A stretch of DNA of 64,000 bases from NORP309 sp964352735 (GTDB lineage: Bacteria; Pseudomonadota; Gammaproteobacteria; Xanthomonadales; Marinicellaceae): positions 1 through 64,000 of the forward strand of contig CAYGTC010000009.1 of NCBI GenBank assembly GCA_964352735.1. The letters run 5' to 3'. Below are positions 9,091 to 17,774 of the stretch, in pieces. The notes beneath the pieces were generated by a model. The model did not search any database. It saw only the letters and a list, made by a program, of their open reading frames with translations, and was not told the DNA's origin. How positions within the stretch are numbered: the stretch's first letter is position 1; every line of letters starts with the position of its first letter. The translations under genes and the position numbers were made by a program.

Positions 9091-10984
9091 CCCACTGTTC
9101 CCTCCACATCTGGAACATCAATATAAACCACAAAGCATTTAACTTACTGTGATCACCATTATAAAATGCCAGTTTAAAGTTTAGCACCTGTTCTATATGA
9201 AACACTTTATCATCTAGCCGTTCTTCAGTCAGGTGTTGCTCAACGAGTGGTCGTAAATCTGTTAACAGCCATTGTTGTAAGGGCACTTGAAAACCCGCTT
9301 TTGGTTTATCCACCAAAGCTGCTGGTAGATATTTATAGAGTATTTGTCTCGCCAAATATTTACCCTGTTTGTTTTTGTACTTGATCGATAAAGGGACTCT
9401 TGCCATAAACTCGCTAATTCGATGATCTAATAAAGGCTCTCTGCCCTCCAAGCTGCAACTCATGGTCGCTCTGTCCACTTTAGTCAACACATCATCCACC
9501 ATAAAAGCTTTGTAATCAGCAAGCATCATGTTATCCATAAATGAAAATGAGTCATTGAATTGAAATATACGGCCTGATGCTGAATTAATCTTTATTAACT
9601 GAACAACATCAGATTGGGGCACATAGGATGAAGCTTGGCTGAACATCTCTGACAAATCCTTTGCTTGCATGGCCCTTTTAAATTTGAGGTATTTTTGCTC
9701 TATATTGGTCGCTTGATATTTGCTGGGCAAACAATGATTGATCATTGCAACTTGCCGCTCATTAAAGCACTTTAAAAGTACATTTATTGTGTTTTTTTTG
9801 AATGCATTGCCGAAAACATTGGCAAAACGTTGCAACATAAAATATTTGCTGTACCCGCAAAACACCTCATCACCTCCATCTGCAGAGAGCGCCACTGTTA
9901 CGTGTTTTCTTGCCAATTCTGCTACAATCATGGTCGGTAATGCTGAACTGTCAGCAAAAGGTTCATCATAATGCCAAGGTAAAAGCGTCACTTTTTCAAG
10001 CAAGTCCTGGTTATCTACATAATATTCAGTGTGGTCAGTTTTCAAATGCTCTGCAATCCTTTTGGCATGTTCTGCTTCATTGAAGCGTTTGTCATTAAAG
10101 CCTATGGTATAAGTGTGTAATTTTCGAGACTTGTCTTGAGCCAATAATGCTGTGACCAAAGATGAGTCATATCCACCACTCAGGAAAACCCCGACTGGTA
10201 CATCTGAAATCATCCTTAAATTAACCGCATCAAACATAAGTTCTTCTAATTCATTGCGAATCTCTAATTCACTGTGAGAGAATTTAGCTTGTAGATAATA
10301 ATCTTCAAGGTCCCAATATTGTTTCGTTTCGTAGGTCGCAGACTTTAAATCATAGGTTAAATAATGCCCTGGTTTTAGTTTGTAGGCCCCTTCAAAAATG
10401 GTATCAGGTGCAGCAATATAACCAAATTGAAAGTAATTAGGCAAAGCGGCATAATTCAATTTTTTATCAAACGAATCCAGTTGATGAAATGATTTTAATT
10501 CTGATGAGAATGCAAACACCTGTTGGTCATGATAATAATACAAGGGTTTAACCCCTGCTCGATCACGAACAATGATGATGTGTTGCTGTATTTTATCCAG
10601 TATTGCAAAAGCAAACATACCAATAAACTCATCGACACATGCAATGCCCCACTGCTTGTAAGCATACAAAATCACCTCTGTATCTGAGCCCGAAATAAAT
10701 GCATGCCCGAGTTTTTCCAGTCGAGCTTTTATGGCATGAAAGTTATACACTTCACCGTTGAATACAATCACCAAATTACCACATTGTGAAACAAAGGGTT
10801 GATGCCCTTTTTTTGACGTATCCTGAATCGCCAGTCGATTTTGACCAAGATGCACATGATGACCAGATTCTGAACTGATTAATACCCCTCTGTCATCAGG
10901 GCCTCTATAGGCCAATTGATCCAGCATGGCATCAATCGCATTATCTTGCCGTTTTTCTGCGATAAACCCAACCAATCCACACAT
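9083..10984 (-). CDS. asnB: Glutamine-dependent asparagine synthetase family amidotransferase
   Basis: A 633-residue enzyme when started at the ATG that gives MCGLVGF, leaving Cys2 as the N-terminal nucleophile of the class II glutaminase domain. The C-terminal synthetase domain carries the ATP PP-loop SGGYDSS (about 269-275). The upstream in-frame extension (to 11065) would bury Cys2 and was rejected. In polysaccharide loci such proteins often amidate sugar carboxylates instead of aspartate. The wbp-type uronic acid genes in this operon make that reading attractive here, but it is inference. Free asparagine synthesis remains possible. Confidence 0.9.
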   Translation of the reverse strand: MCGLVGFIAEKRQDNAIDAMLDQLAYRGPDDRGVLISSESGHHVHLGQNRLAIQDTSKKGHQPFVSQCGNLVIVFNGEVYNFHAIKARLEKLGHAFISGSDTEVILYAYKQWGIACVDEFIGMFAFAILDKIQQHIIIVRDRAGVKPLYYYHDQQVFAFSSELKSFHQLDSFDKKLNYAALPNYFQFGYIAAPDTIFEGAYKLKPGHYLTYDLKSATYETKQYWDLEDYYLQAKFSHSELEIRNELEELMFDAVNLRMISDVPVGVFLSGGYDSSLVTALLAQDKSRKLHTYTIGFNDKRFNEAEHAKRIAEHLKTDHTEYYVDNQDLLEKVTLLPWHYDEPFADSSALPTMIVAELARKHVTVALSADGGDEVFCGYSKYFMLQRFANVFGNAFKKNTINVLLKCFNERQVAMINHCLPSKYQATNIEQKYLKFKRAMQAKDLSEMFSQASSYVPQSDVVQLIKINSASGRIFQFNDSFSFMDNMMLADYKAFMVDDVLTKVDRATMSCSLEGREPLLDHRISEFMARVPLSIKYKNKQGKYLARQILYKYLPAALVDKPKAGFQVPLQQWLLTDLRPLVEQHLTEERLDDKVFHIEQVLNFKLAFYNGDHSKLNALWFILMFQMWREQWDV

Positions 10985-11003
10985 CAGTATTTTCCCATTG
11001 CCA

Positions 11004-12089
11004 TCAAACAATATCCCCAAAGAATAGATTATTATAGGGCACCCATGACCTCGAATGGACGGCATAATTCAACCACACAAATAACACAGCCATATAAAAA
11101 ATCAAAATACCCACTGTTAAGATGGTTGGATTAAATTTTTTGCTCAACAGGTAAGGAAGGCGAGCATACACCACCACTTGAATCGGCGTAAAATACAAAG
11201 CAATTCTATCTACCGCCGTAGAAGCGAAGTTCACTACAAAAGCACTGGCAACAGAGCCCAGTGCTATCATTACCCAAAAAGGGTAATCATTGAACTGTTT
11301 TTTCCATTCTTTGCGATAGAAAATAAAAATAAGCGCAGGCAACAAATTCATTGCAACCCGGATTATCGCACCTTGAGATCGCATCTGCTGACTCACGTAG
11401 GTATTCCACAACTGTTGTTGGTGCTGGGCTAAAAAAGCATTCCAAATACCATAAGCCACAATACTCACAGCCAAAAATCTTATGGCCTTACCGTTGCCTT
11501 GAAGAAAAATTCCCAGCCCCACCATCAATACAGCAGATTTATGAAATGTTGCCGCACATGCCACCAAAATTAGAAATTGTTTGAATTTTTTCTCATCCAG
11601 AGCAGCCAACCCCCAAAACACAAACCCCAATGCCACCCCTTGTCGTGCATAACCCATGGAAACGACCACAACCAAATAAGGAAACGCAACAGCCACCGCT
11701 AACCACGGGTTTGGTTGCCTGCGAACAAAAACTATCAATCCGCTCATAAATATACTACCGCAGATGATATTAACGGCATATATATCATAACCCCAATCTA
11801 GCATCAGCCAATTGATCACATAATAACCTGGGTCTGCTCTTCTAAGAATTTCTTCAAAAGTGAAATAACTCATTAAGTTGAAATGACGTAAATAAGTAAA
11901 CCAATCACCCCCAATTTGGTGCCTATACCCAATAAACCATATGAATAACAGAGCCAATGCAAACCAAGCGGCATTATTTCGACGAGCAGGAATGACATAT
12001 TTTTGCCCTTTGTCTGCCAAAAACATATTATTTGATACCGATACTGCTACCAAAAATGGAATCAAATATATGACAAAATAACTGATCAT
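11004..12089 (-). CDS. EpsG-type polysaccharide polymerase (membrane)
   Basis: A 361-residue polytopic membrane protein with about ten hydrophobic segments. It contains the EpsG-family features GYRHQIGGDWFTYLRHF (about 53-69), ADPGYYVINWL (about 85-95), SMGYARQGVALG (about 144-155) and TFHKSA (about 180-185). EpsG proteins act as Wzy-like polymerases for exopolysaccharide. It overlaps the upstream glycosyltransferase by an ATGA (12086-12089). It is the better candidate for the repeat-unit polymerase, but the locus also has a Wzy_C protein. Confidence 0.8.
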   Translation of the reverse strand: MISYFVIYLIPFLVAVSVSNNMFLADKGQKYVIPARRNNAAWFALALLFIWFIGYRHQIGGDWFTYLRHFNLMSYFTFEEILRRADPGYYVINWLMLDWGYDIYAVNIICGSIFMSGLIVFVRRQPNPWLAVAVAFPYLVVVVSMGYARQGVALGFVFWGLAALDEKKFKQFLILVACAATFHKSAVLMVGLGIFLQGNGKAIRFLAVSIVAYGIWNAFLAQHQQQLWNTYVSQQMRSQGAIIRVAMNLLPALIFIFYRKEWKKQFNDYPFWVMIALGSVASAFVVNFASTAVDRIALYFTPIQVVVYARLPYLLSKKFNPTILTVGILIFYMAVLFVWLNYAVHSRSWVPYNNLFFGDIV

Positions 12090-13153
12090 CTACTCACCTT
12101 ATCAAGGGTATTTAGGGTCATGTTTTGATAGGAGAATCTGCGAACATCTATTGGATCCACTTCGGGGTTATGCAATGTGATTTTATCCACCCACTCATTG
12201 ATTTCAAAGTTATCAACCGTGATATCAATGAACTCTTTTGGCACCTCTAAATGAGCATACGCAATGGTGGTTAAACCTGATAATTTGGCTTCCAACAGTG
12301 AATATGAAAATGATTCTTTGGTTGAAGTGTGCATATAGTACTGGTGTTTTGGCAACTCATTTATCACTTCATCATAGCTTAACCGGCCCAAAAAGGTGAC
12401 ACCCTCGATATTTTTAGAAGCAACGATATCTCGCAATTCCATATTTTGCGGCCCATCGCCCACTATGGTCAATCGATAAGCAGAGTGTGATTGGAGCACT
12501 TCAAACACATTCAACAAAAATTTGATGTTTTTCCTTTCTTCCAAAGAACCAACAAATATGATTGATTGATTATGCCTGCCCCCATTAGAGAATTTCTCAA
12601 TATCAACTCCAAGCTCAATCACCTCAATACTTTTCTTTAACCCCAAGGGCATGAGTCTGGATTTTAAAAAGTCTTTATATGGATACGACACCGTATTAAC
12701 GGTGGTTTCAATGGTATTGATGATGGCCGCTTCTTTTTTTTCAAGCCTCTCCCTTTGTTCACTGCTTACATAACTTGATTGTAGATTATCACTCCACAAG
12801 GCATGCAGCATTACCAAAGATGGACTCTTCGATGGCCAGTAAGTATAAACATCCTCAAATATTTCAATGTCAGCACTGTTTCTAAACAACCATTTATAGA
12901 AGAAACGAATGCTCTTTTGCTTGGCCAAGTAACCCATTGGAGAATTAATTTGATTGACTATTTTTTGCAACAGGTGTGGAATATAACGCCAATAGACCGG
13001 TAAATCATCCAAAGTGATTATGCGAACGTTATACCCCTGCTCATTAAGTCCTTTAGACAAATTCACAGCATGAAAAAACGCACCACCAATCCTGTGTTTG
13101 AAACCAGCGTAATAAATATTGACTTTGTTTTCAGTTGCTTGACCGTTTTCCAT
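12086..13153 (-). CDS. Glycosyltransferase family 4
   Basis: A 355-residue GT-B glycosyltransferase. The N-terminal half has the acceptor-side glycine-rich turn HRIGGAFFHAVNLSKGL (about 16-32). The donor half contains FVGSLEERKN (about 205-214), VGDGPQ (about 235-240) and EX7E as E-SFSYSLL-E (about 283-291). It presumably adds one sugar of the repeat unit at the cytoplasmic face. It is coupled to the EpsG-type gene by a 4-base overlap. Donor and acceptor are unknown. Confidence 0.85.
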   Translation of the reverse strand: MENGQATENKVNIYYAGFKHRIGGAFFHAVNLSKGLNEQGYNVRIITLDDLPVYWRYIPHLLQKIVNQINSPMGYLAKQKSIRFFYKWLFRNSADIEIFEDVYTYWPSKSPSLVMLHALWSDNLQSSYVSSEQRERLEKKEAAIINTIETTVNTVSYPYKDFLKSRLMPLGLKKSIEVIELGVDIEKFSNGGRHNQSIIFVGSLEERKNIKFLLNVFEVLQSHSAYRLTIVGDGPQNMELRDIVASKNIEGVTFLGRLSYDEVINELPKHQYYMHTSTKESFSYSLLEAKLSGLTTIAYAHLEVPKEFIDITVDNFEINEWVDKITLHNPEVDPIDVRRFSYQNMTLNTLDKVSR

Positions 13154-13159
13154 AAGCTT

Positions 13160-14344
13160 CTATCGATTATCTTGTCTCTGGTCATCTTCGAGAATAAAGG
13201 AGATGATTCGTTCACAAGCATTACCATCTCCATATGGATTGTGTGCTTGAGCCATTGATGCATAGTAACCATTGTCAATAATTAATTTTTGTGCTTCTTC
13301 AATAATCATTTCGCTGTCAACACCTACCAGTTTAACAGTCCCAGCATCAACAGCTTCTGGTCTTTCTGTGGTTGATCTCATCACCAAAACAGGCTTCCCT
13401 AAACTTGGCGCCTCTTCTTGAATACCTCCACTGTCTGTAATGATAAAATGACTTTTATACATCAAATATATAAACTGTTCATACTGCAATGGAGCGATTA
13501 AATGGATATTTTCTATTGAAGAAAGCAAGCGCTTCACAGGTTCTTGTACTTGAGGATTGAGATGAACTGGATAAACAATGTGCACATCAGGATTATTCAA
13601 AGCTATGTGCTTGAGTGCTTGACAGATGTTTTCAAAGCCTTGTCCATGATTCTCTCTCCTGTGTCCTGTTACAAGAATGTATCTAGAGGCATTAACATCA
13701 AATTTTTCATGGGCAATCAAACCACTGAGTTGATCAACAATGGTTTGCTCTAACACTGAGTTTTTTTGAATTTTATCAGTGGTCAATAACAAAGCATCTA
13801 TGACTGTATTTCCAGTTACACATAATTTTTTTGGATCAATACCTTCAGTTAAAAGGTTTTGTTGACTGGTTGTTGTTGGGGCGAAATGATAACGGGTAAT
13901 CTGTGAAGTCAACTGCCTATTGGCCTCTTCTGGCCACGGTGAATATAGGTTGCCTGTCCGTAAACCTGCCTCAACATGGGCCACTCGAACTTGTTGATAA
14001 AATGCTGCCAAAGCCACGGCAAAAGTAGTTGAAGTATCGCCATGAACAAAAACAATATCAGGTTGACAATCATTGATTACTTTTCTCATGCCAAGCAAAA
14101 CATTGGCTGTGATGTCATACAAATCTTGACCTGGTTTCATAACATCCAAATCATAATGCGGCACAATATCAAAAAACGCCAAAACCTGATCCAACATTTC
14201 TCGATGTTGAGCGGTCACACATACGGTTATATCAAAAACATCCTCTCTTTTCTTGAAAGCATTAACCAATGGCGCCATTTTAATCGCCTCAGGACGTGTG
14301 CCAAATGCAATGAGTATTTTCAAACGTTGATCAGGGCAGATCAT
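13160..14344 (-). CDS. wecB: UDP-N-acetylglucosamine 2-epimerase (non-hydrolysing)
   Basis: A 394-residue cytosolic enzyme that interconverts UDP-GlcNAc and UDP-ManNAc. Family motifs include FGTRPEAIKMAPLV (about 14-27), HGDTSTTFA (about 101-109), VEAGLRTGN (about 122-130), PEEANRQL (about 134-141), VTGHRRENHG (about 224-233) and TDSGGIQEE (about 297-305). The length and the TRPEAIK motif are those of WecB proper, distinguishing it from the second epimerase at 16716. It overlaps the preceding glycosyltransferase by ATGA. No WecC-type dehydrogenase is in the window. Confidence 0.92.
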   Translation of the reverse strand: MICPDQRLKILIAFGTRPEAIKMAPLVNAFKKREDVFDITVCVTAQHREMLDQVLAFFDIVPHYDLDVMKPGQDLYDITANVLLGMRKVINDCQPDIVFVHGDTSTTFAVALAAFYQQVRVAHVEAGLRTGNLYSPWPEEANRQLTSQITRYHFAPTTTSQQNLLTEGIDPKKLCVTGNTVIDALLLTTDKIQKNSVLEQTIVDQLSGLIAHEKFDVNASRYILVTGHRRENHGQGFENICQALKHIALNNPDVHIVYPVHLNPQVQEPVKRLLSSIENIHLIAPLQYEQFIYLMYKSHFIITDSGGIQEEAPSLGKPVLVMRSTTERPEAVDAGTVKLVGVDSEMIIEEAQKLIIDNGYYASMAQAHNPYGDGNACERIISFILEDDQRQDNR

Positions 14345-15471
14345 GTGCTCACCTCCTGTATATTTAAAGGCATTTTATTTAATTTTTCAAAATAAAAATT
14401 CATCAACCAATGACTGTTTTCTCTGATATCATAGCCACTGTCTATTATATCTTGGTGCATACTGTATCTTTGGTGATCGATTAAATCATGAATTTTAGCA
14501 GCCCATTGTTCATCAGTGGCATCAAGGGACATCAAGTTGATCAAATCAGTCAGCTGGACTTCTTTAGGAATAACATCAGAGACCACACATGGTAGACCAA
14601 CTGATTGTGCCTCTAGCAAAGAAATACAAAAACCTTCAGCAAAAGATGGCAATAAGAATATGTCCATACATTGCAAAAATTCAACAACTGAAGCCTGCTC
14701 ACCTGCAAAGATAACGGCATCAGTCAGTTCATGATTCTCAACTCTTTGTTCAAGCTCGCTTCTCAATGGTCCATCACCTATCAATAATAACCGTGCCTTG
14801 TTATTTTTCTTATGGACTTGCTTAAAAACATCAATAATTTTCCAATGGTTTTTCAGATATGTCAAACGACCCGTATGCCCTATGACAAAGGCACCATTTA
14901 AATTCAAGTCTGCTCTCACTTTTTGACGGATTGAAGGATTAAAAGAGAAAATATCTGTATTGATGGCATTTTTCAAAACGTTGTATCGGGTATTATCTTT
15001 TTTAAAATAAAAGTCTCCTGCAGAAACAGAACATGCCAAATGAGCTGTGCTGAATTTATTATTCAGACGAATAATGAACTTGGTCAGCCTCTCAAATCTT
15101 GCATCAACAACGCTGTCAGTATGCGCATGAAAAATTCGGCAATTAATCCCGTATTTTTTGGCATAATAAAGTACCGCGATCGATCGTTCAATGTTATGAC
15201 AATGAAGCACTTGAAAATGCGTAGCTTTTTCTTTAAAAAATGTTTTCAATTGGAAAATATACTGCCAAGGCTTACGTTTATTTAATCGATTTAACTGATA
15301 AACTCGACCACCCAAAGCAGTAATGGCATCAAATTCAGGTATCCACTTTTGCGTTTCAACTAAAAAATCAAACTGGACTTGTGCTCGATCAATCGATTGA
15401 TAAATGCTCATCACCAGAGACTCCATGCCACCAATGCCATAGGCAGGAATAAAATGCAATACTCTAATCAT
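14341..15471 (-). CDS. Glycosyltransferase family 4 (EpsF-like)
   Basis: A 376-residue GT-B enzyme. It begins MIRVLHFIPAYGIGGMESL, typical of the EpsF/CapM branch. It has HCHNIERS (about 95-102), FHAHTD (about 118-123), a donor domain with GHTGRLTYLKNHW (about 205-217), and EX7E as E-GFCISLL-E (about 284-292). I start at the ATG at 15471, which has a GAGAG ribosome-binding site; a TTG four codons further up is less likely. It probably extends the lipid-linked repeat unit. Substrate unknown. Confidence 0.86.
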   Translation of the reverse strand: MIRVLHFIPAYGIGGMESLVMSIYQSIDRAQVQFDFLVETQKWIPEFDAITALGGRVYQLNRLNKRKPWQYIFQLKTFFKEKATHFQVLHCHNIERSIAVLYYAKKYGINCRIFHAHTDSVVDARFERLTKFIIRLNNKFSTAHLACSVSAGDFYFKKDNTRYNVLKNAINTDIFSFNPSIRQKVRADLNLNGAFVIGHTGRLTYLKNHWKIIDVFKQVHKKNNKARLLLIGDGPLRSELEQRVENHELTDAVIFAGEQASVVEFLQCMDIFLLPSFAEGFCISLLEAQSVGLPCVVSDVIPKEVQLTDLINLMSLDATDEQWAAKIHDLIDHQRYSMHQDIIDSGYDIRENSHWLMNFYFEKLNKMPLNIQEVST

Positions 15472-15507
15472 TTTCTCTCTCAAGACCCAATATCGTTTGC
15501 CCCATCA

Positions 15508-16719
15508 TCATGAAGCAGATTTTTCAATCAATTCTACTTCCCTACCAAAACGCTCATCACAAGACAGAACATGTTTTGCAGCATATTCAATCGCTCCTGT
15601 TCTGATTTCTTCAACTTTTTTCGGATCGTTTAATAAATCAGCAATAATATCACATGCCTGTTGTTCATCATTGACAATAAAACCCGTCTTATCATGTATA
15701 AGATAATCATCCAGTGTCCCGTCATTGATGCCAATCACAATTGAGCCGATTGAAAATATTTCAAAAAAAACATTGCCTAAATTTGACACATCATACATTG
15801 AGAGATTAGCAGCCGCATGATAAGCCATCAATTTAACATCTACTTGCTTGATGGCACCAATAAAGTGTACATATTCATCCAGTTGATACTCGCTGATCAA
15901 GCTTTTTATTTCATCATTATAAGCATGTGACTGAATTTTTCCTGCAAAGTACAAGTGTAATTTACGTCCTTGCTGATGCAAAAGATGTAACGTTTTGATC
16001 ACCCTATCGTGTCTTTTCCATTGCTCGATGCGAGCCGCAAAAAAAAGATAGTCATGTTGCGGTATTGTGGTGTCTGAGTGGAGTTGATCGATTTGCGTCA
16101 TATCAATGCCTGTTTTCCAAAAATGAAAATCGTATTTTTCTGGCTGAGGTTTCCATTCATTGTAGACTACATCCCCCTTGGTACCGTCATCAGTCATTAA
16201 AATAAATTTTTTCTTCATTTTAAACATTAAATATTCTATTGGTCTTCTCCATGCAGTTCCTGTGACACCATGCTGCTTAAAATCTTCATTAAGCATGGTC
16301 CCCATTGAACGCATACCGCATGGAATACCGCGCATATTGGCAATGATATTTCCTGCCAAGCCTTCATAATATGTTAAACAATAAATAAAATCATACTTGT
16401 TTTGCTTAACCGCTTTATTGGTATAATAAAGCAACTTAGCAAATCTTTTGATGCGTCGAAAGATGCGCCGATACCATGGTAATTCAGAATATGGATCATA
16501 AACATTGGCATAAAGATTGTCTTCATTGAACCAGTCCACATTAATGGTGATGGGTTCGTTAAAGTTTGACGCCACGATAAAGTCAACCTGATGGCCTTTT
16601 TTCACCAATTGATACCATGGATGAAAAAATTGTGCTGCATGGGTTATTTCATCTTCTTTTTTGCCAGACAAGATATCCTTTAGTGGTCCGGACAGCCCGC
16701 CAACATATAAAACCTTCAT
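15508..16719 (-). CDS. Glycosyltransferase family 4 with atypical donor motif
   Basis: A 403-residue protein with the GT-B donor-domain pattern: FFAARIEQWKRHDRVIKTL (about 217-235), LYFAGKI (about 246-252) and HFIGAIKQVDV (about 273-283). At the EX7E site it reads SNLGNVFFE (about 302-310): the second glutamate is present but the first is serine, unlike the four other GT4 proteins here. It ends exactly in the overlapping start region of the neighbouring genes, and its start overlaps the 2-epimerase by ATGA. Likely a working enzyme of a divergent branch; substrate unknown. Confidence 0.78.
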   Translation of the reverse strand: MKVLYVGGLSGPLKDILSGKKEDEITHAAQFFHPWYQLVKKGHQVDFIVASNFNEPITINVDWFNEDNLYANVYDPYSELPWYRRIFRRIKRFAKLLYYTNKAVKQNKYDFIYCLTYYEGLAGNIIANMRGIPCGMRSMGTMLNEDFKQHGVTGTAWRRPIEYLMFKMKKKFILMTDDGTKGDVVYNEWKPQPEKYDFHFWKTGIDMTQIDQLHSDTTIPQHDYLFFAARIEQWKRHDRVIKTLHLLHQQGRKLHLYFAGKIQSHAYNDEIKSLISEYQLDEYVHFIGAIKQVDVKLMAYHAAANLSMYDVSNLGNVFFEIFSIGSIVIGINDGTLDDYLIHDKTGFIVNDEQQACDIIADLLNDPKKVEEIRTGAIEYAAKHVLSCDERFGREVELIEKSAS

Positions 16720-17774
16720 GAATGCTCCACAATACTTTTGATGATAATTTCACTTGCTTGGCCTTGACCATACAGATCAATGGAAAAATCATCATTAAAA
16801 CTGTGATGATCATACAAAGCCAAAATTTTTTCTTTACCAGCACCAGCTAATACATTATAGCGATGACTGATCAACTCTTGCCACTCTGTTTCGTCTCGCA
16901 AAGTAATACAGGGCTTATGGAAAAAGAAGGCCTCCTTTTGCAATCCACCACTGTCGGTCATGACCATTTGACTGTGCGAAATCAAGTATACCATTTGCAG
17001 ATAACCCACAGGGTCAACAATTGTAAAGTCAGCATTGATTGCATTTTTTTTCATGATGGCCTTAGTCCTTGGATGCACAGGCATGACAACTTGCTGTTGT
17101 TCATTGATAACATTCAAAGCATCAATAATACTGCGTAAACGGTTCAGGTTATCAGTATTTTCAGCTCTGTGTACAGTGCAAAGTATAAAGTTCTCTGCCA
17201 GTTGAAAATCTGGCTGCAAAGAAAGGTTTCGATAAAATTGAGCCCCGTCAAGCATCACATCGCCAGATTTAACAATACTACAATCCATTTTTTCATAACC
17301 TTCATCAGCCAGGTTGGTAATGGCCTGATCAGTCGGACAAAATAAAACGTCACTGATCCTATCGGTTAAAATTCTATTGATTTCTTCAGGCATTTTTTGA
17401 TTGTAACTGCGCAAACCCGCTTCCACATGCGCTAATTTTATATGCAGTTTTTTGGCTGCCAATGCACCAGCTAGGGTTGAATTGGTATCGCCATAAACCA
17501 ATACCCAATCCGGTTTTTCTTTGATCAGAACCTGTTCGATTTTTTCTAACATTTGCCCAGTCATAGCGCCATGTGACAAGCCATTAACATCCAAATGATA
17601 ATCAGGCTGAGGGATCTGCATTTCTTGAAAAAATATATCGCTCATGTTGGCGTCATAATGTTGACCAGTATGGACGATTATTTCATTTAAGCCTTCATGT
17701 TGAGCGATGGCACGACTCACTGAACCGGCTTTGATAAATTGAGGTCTTGCTCCCAATATGGTGACTATTTTCAT
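16716..17774 (-). CDS. wbpI: UDP-2,3-diacetamido-uronic acid 2-epimerase (WbpI-like)
   Basis: A 352-residue member of the non-hydrolysing UDP-GlcNAc 2-epimerase family. It starts MKIVTILGARPQFIKAG, the RPQFIKA form found in WbpI/WlbD rather than the RPEAIK form of WecB. Other motifs are GQHYDANMS (about 38-46), YGDTNST (about 94-100), VEAGLRSYNQ (about 116-125), HRAENTD (about 203-209) and TDSGGLQKE (about 274-282). With wbpB, wbpE and wbpD in the same operon, the expected reaction is UDP-Glc(2NAc3NAc)A to UDP-Man(2NAc3NAc)A. The specificity is inferred from motif and context. Confidence 0.82.
   Translation of the reverse strand: MKIVTILGARPQFIKAGSVSRAIAQHEGLNEIIVHTGQHYDANMSDIFFQEMQIPQPDYHLDVNGLSHGAMTGQMLEKIEQVLIKEKPDWVLVYGDTNSTLAGALAAKKLHIKLAHVEAGLRSYNQKMPEEINRILTDRISDVLFCPTDQAITNLADEGYEKMDCSIVKSGDVMLDGAQFYRNLSLQPDFQLAENFILCTVHRAENTDNLNRLRSIIDALNVINEQQQVVMPVHPRTKAIMKKNAINADFTIVDPVGYLQMVYLISHSQMVMTDSGGLQKEAFFFHKPCITLRDETEWQELISHRYNVLAGAGKEKILALYDHHSFNDDFSIDLYGQGQASEIIIKSIVEHS

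Noticed and set aside
10985..11065. N-terminal extension of the AsnB gene
   Set aside because: It would place Cys2, the glutaminase nucleophile, at an internal position, and it overlaps the neighbouring gene.
11210..11217. GGCGGTAG on the minus strand, like an ops (RfaH) element
   Set aside because: It lies inside the EpsG-type coding sequence, lacks the rest of the ops consensus, and is not in an operon leader.
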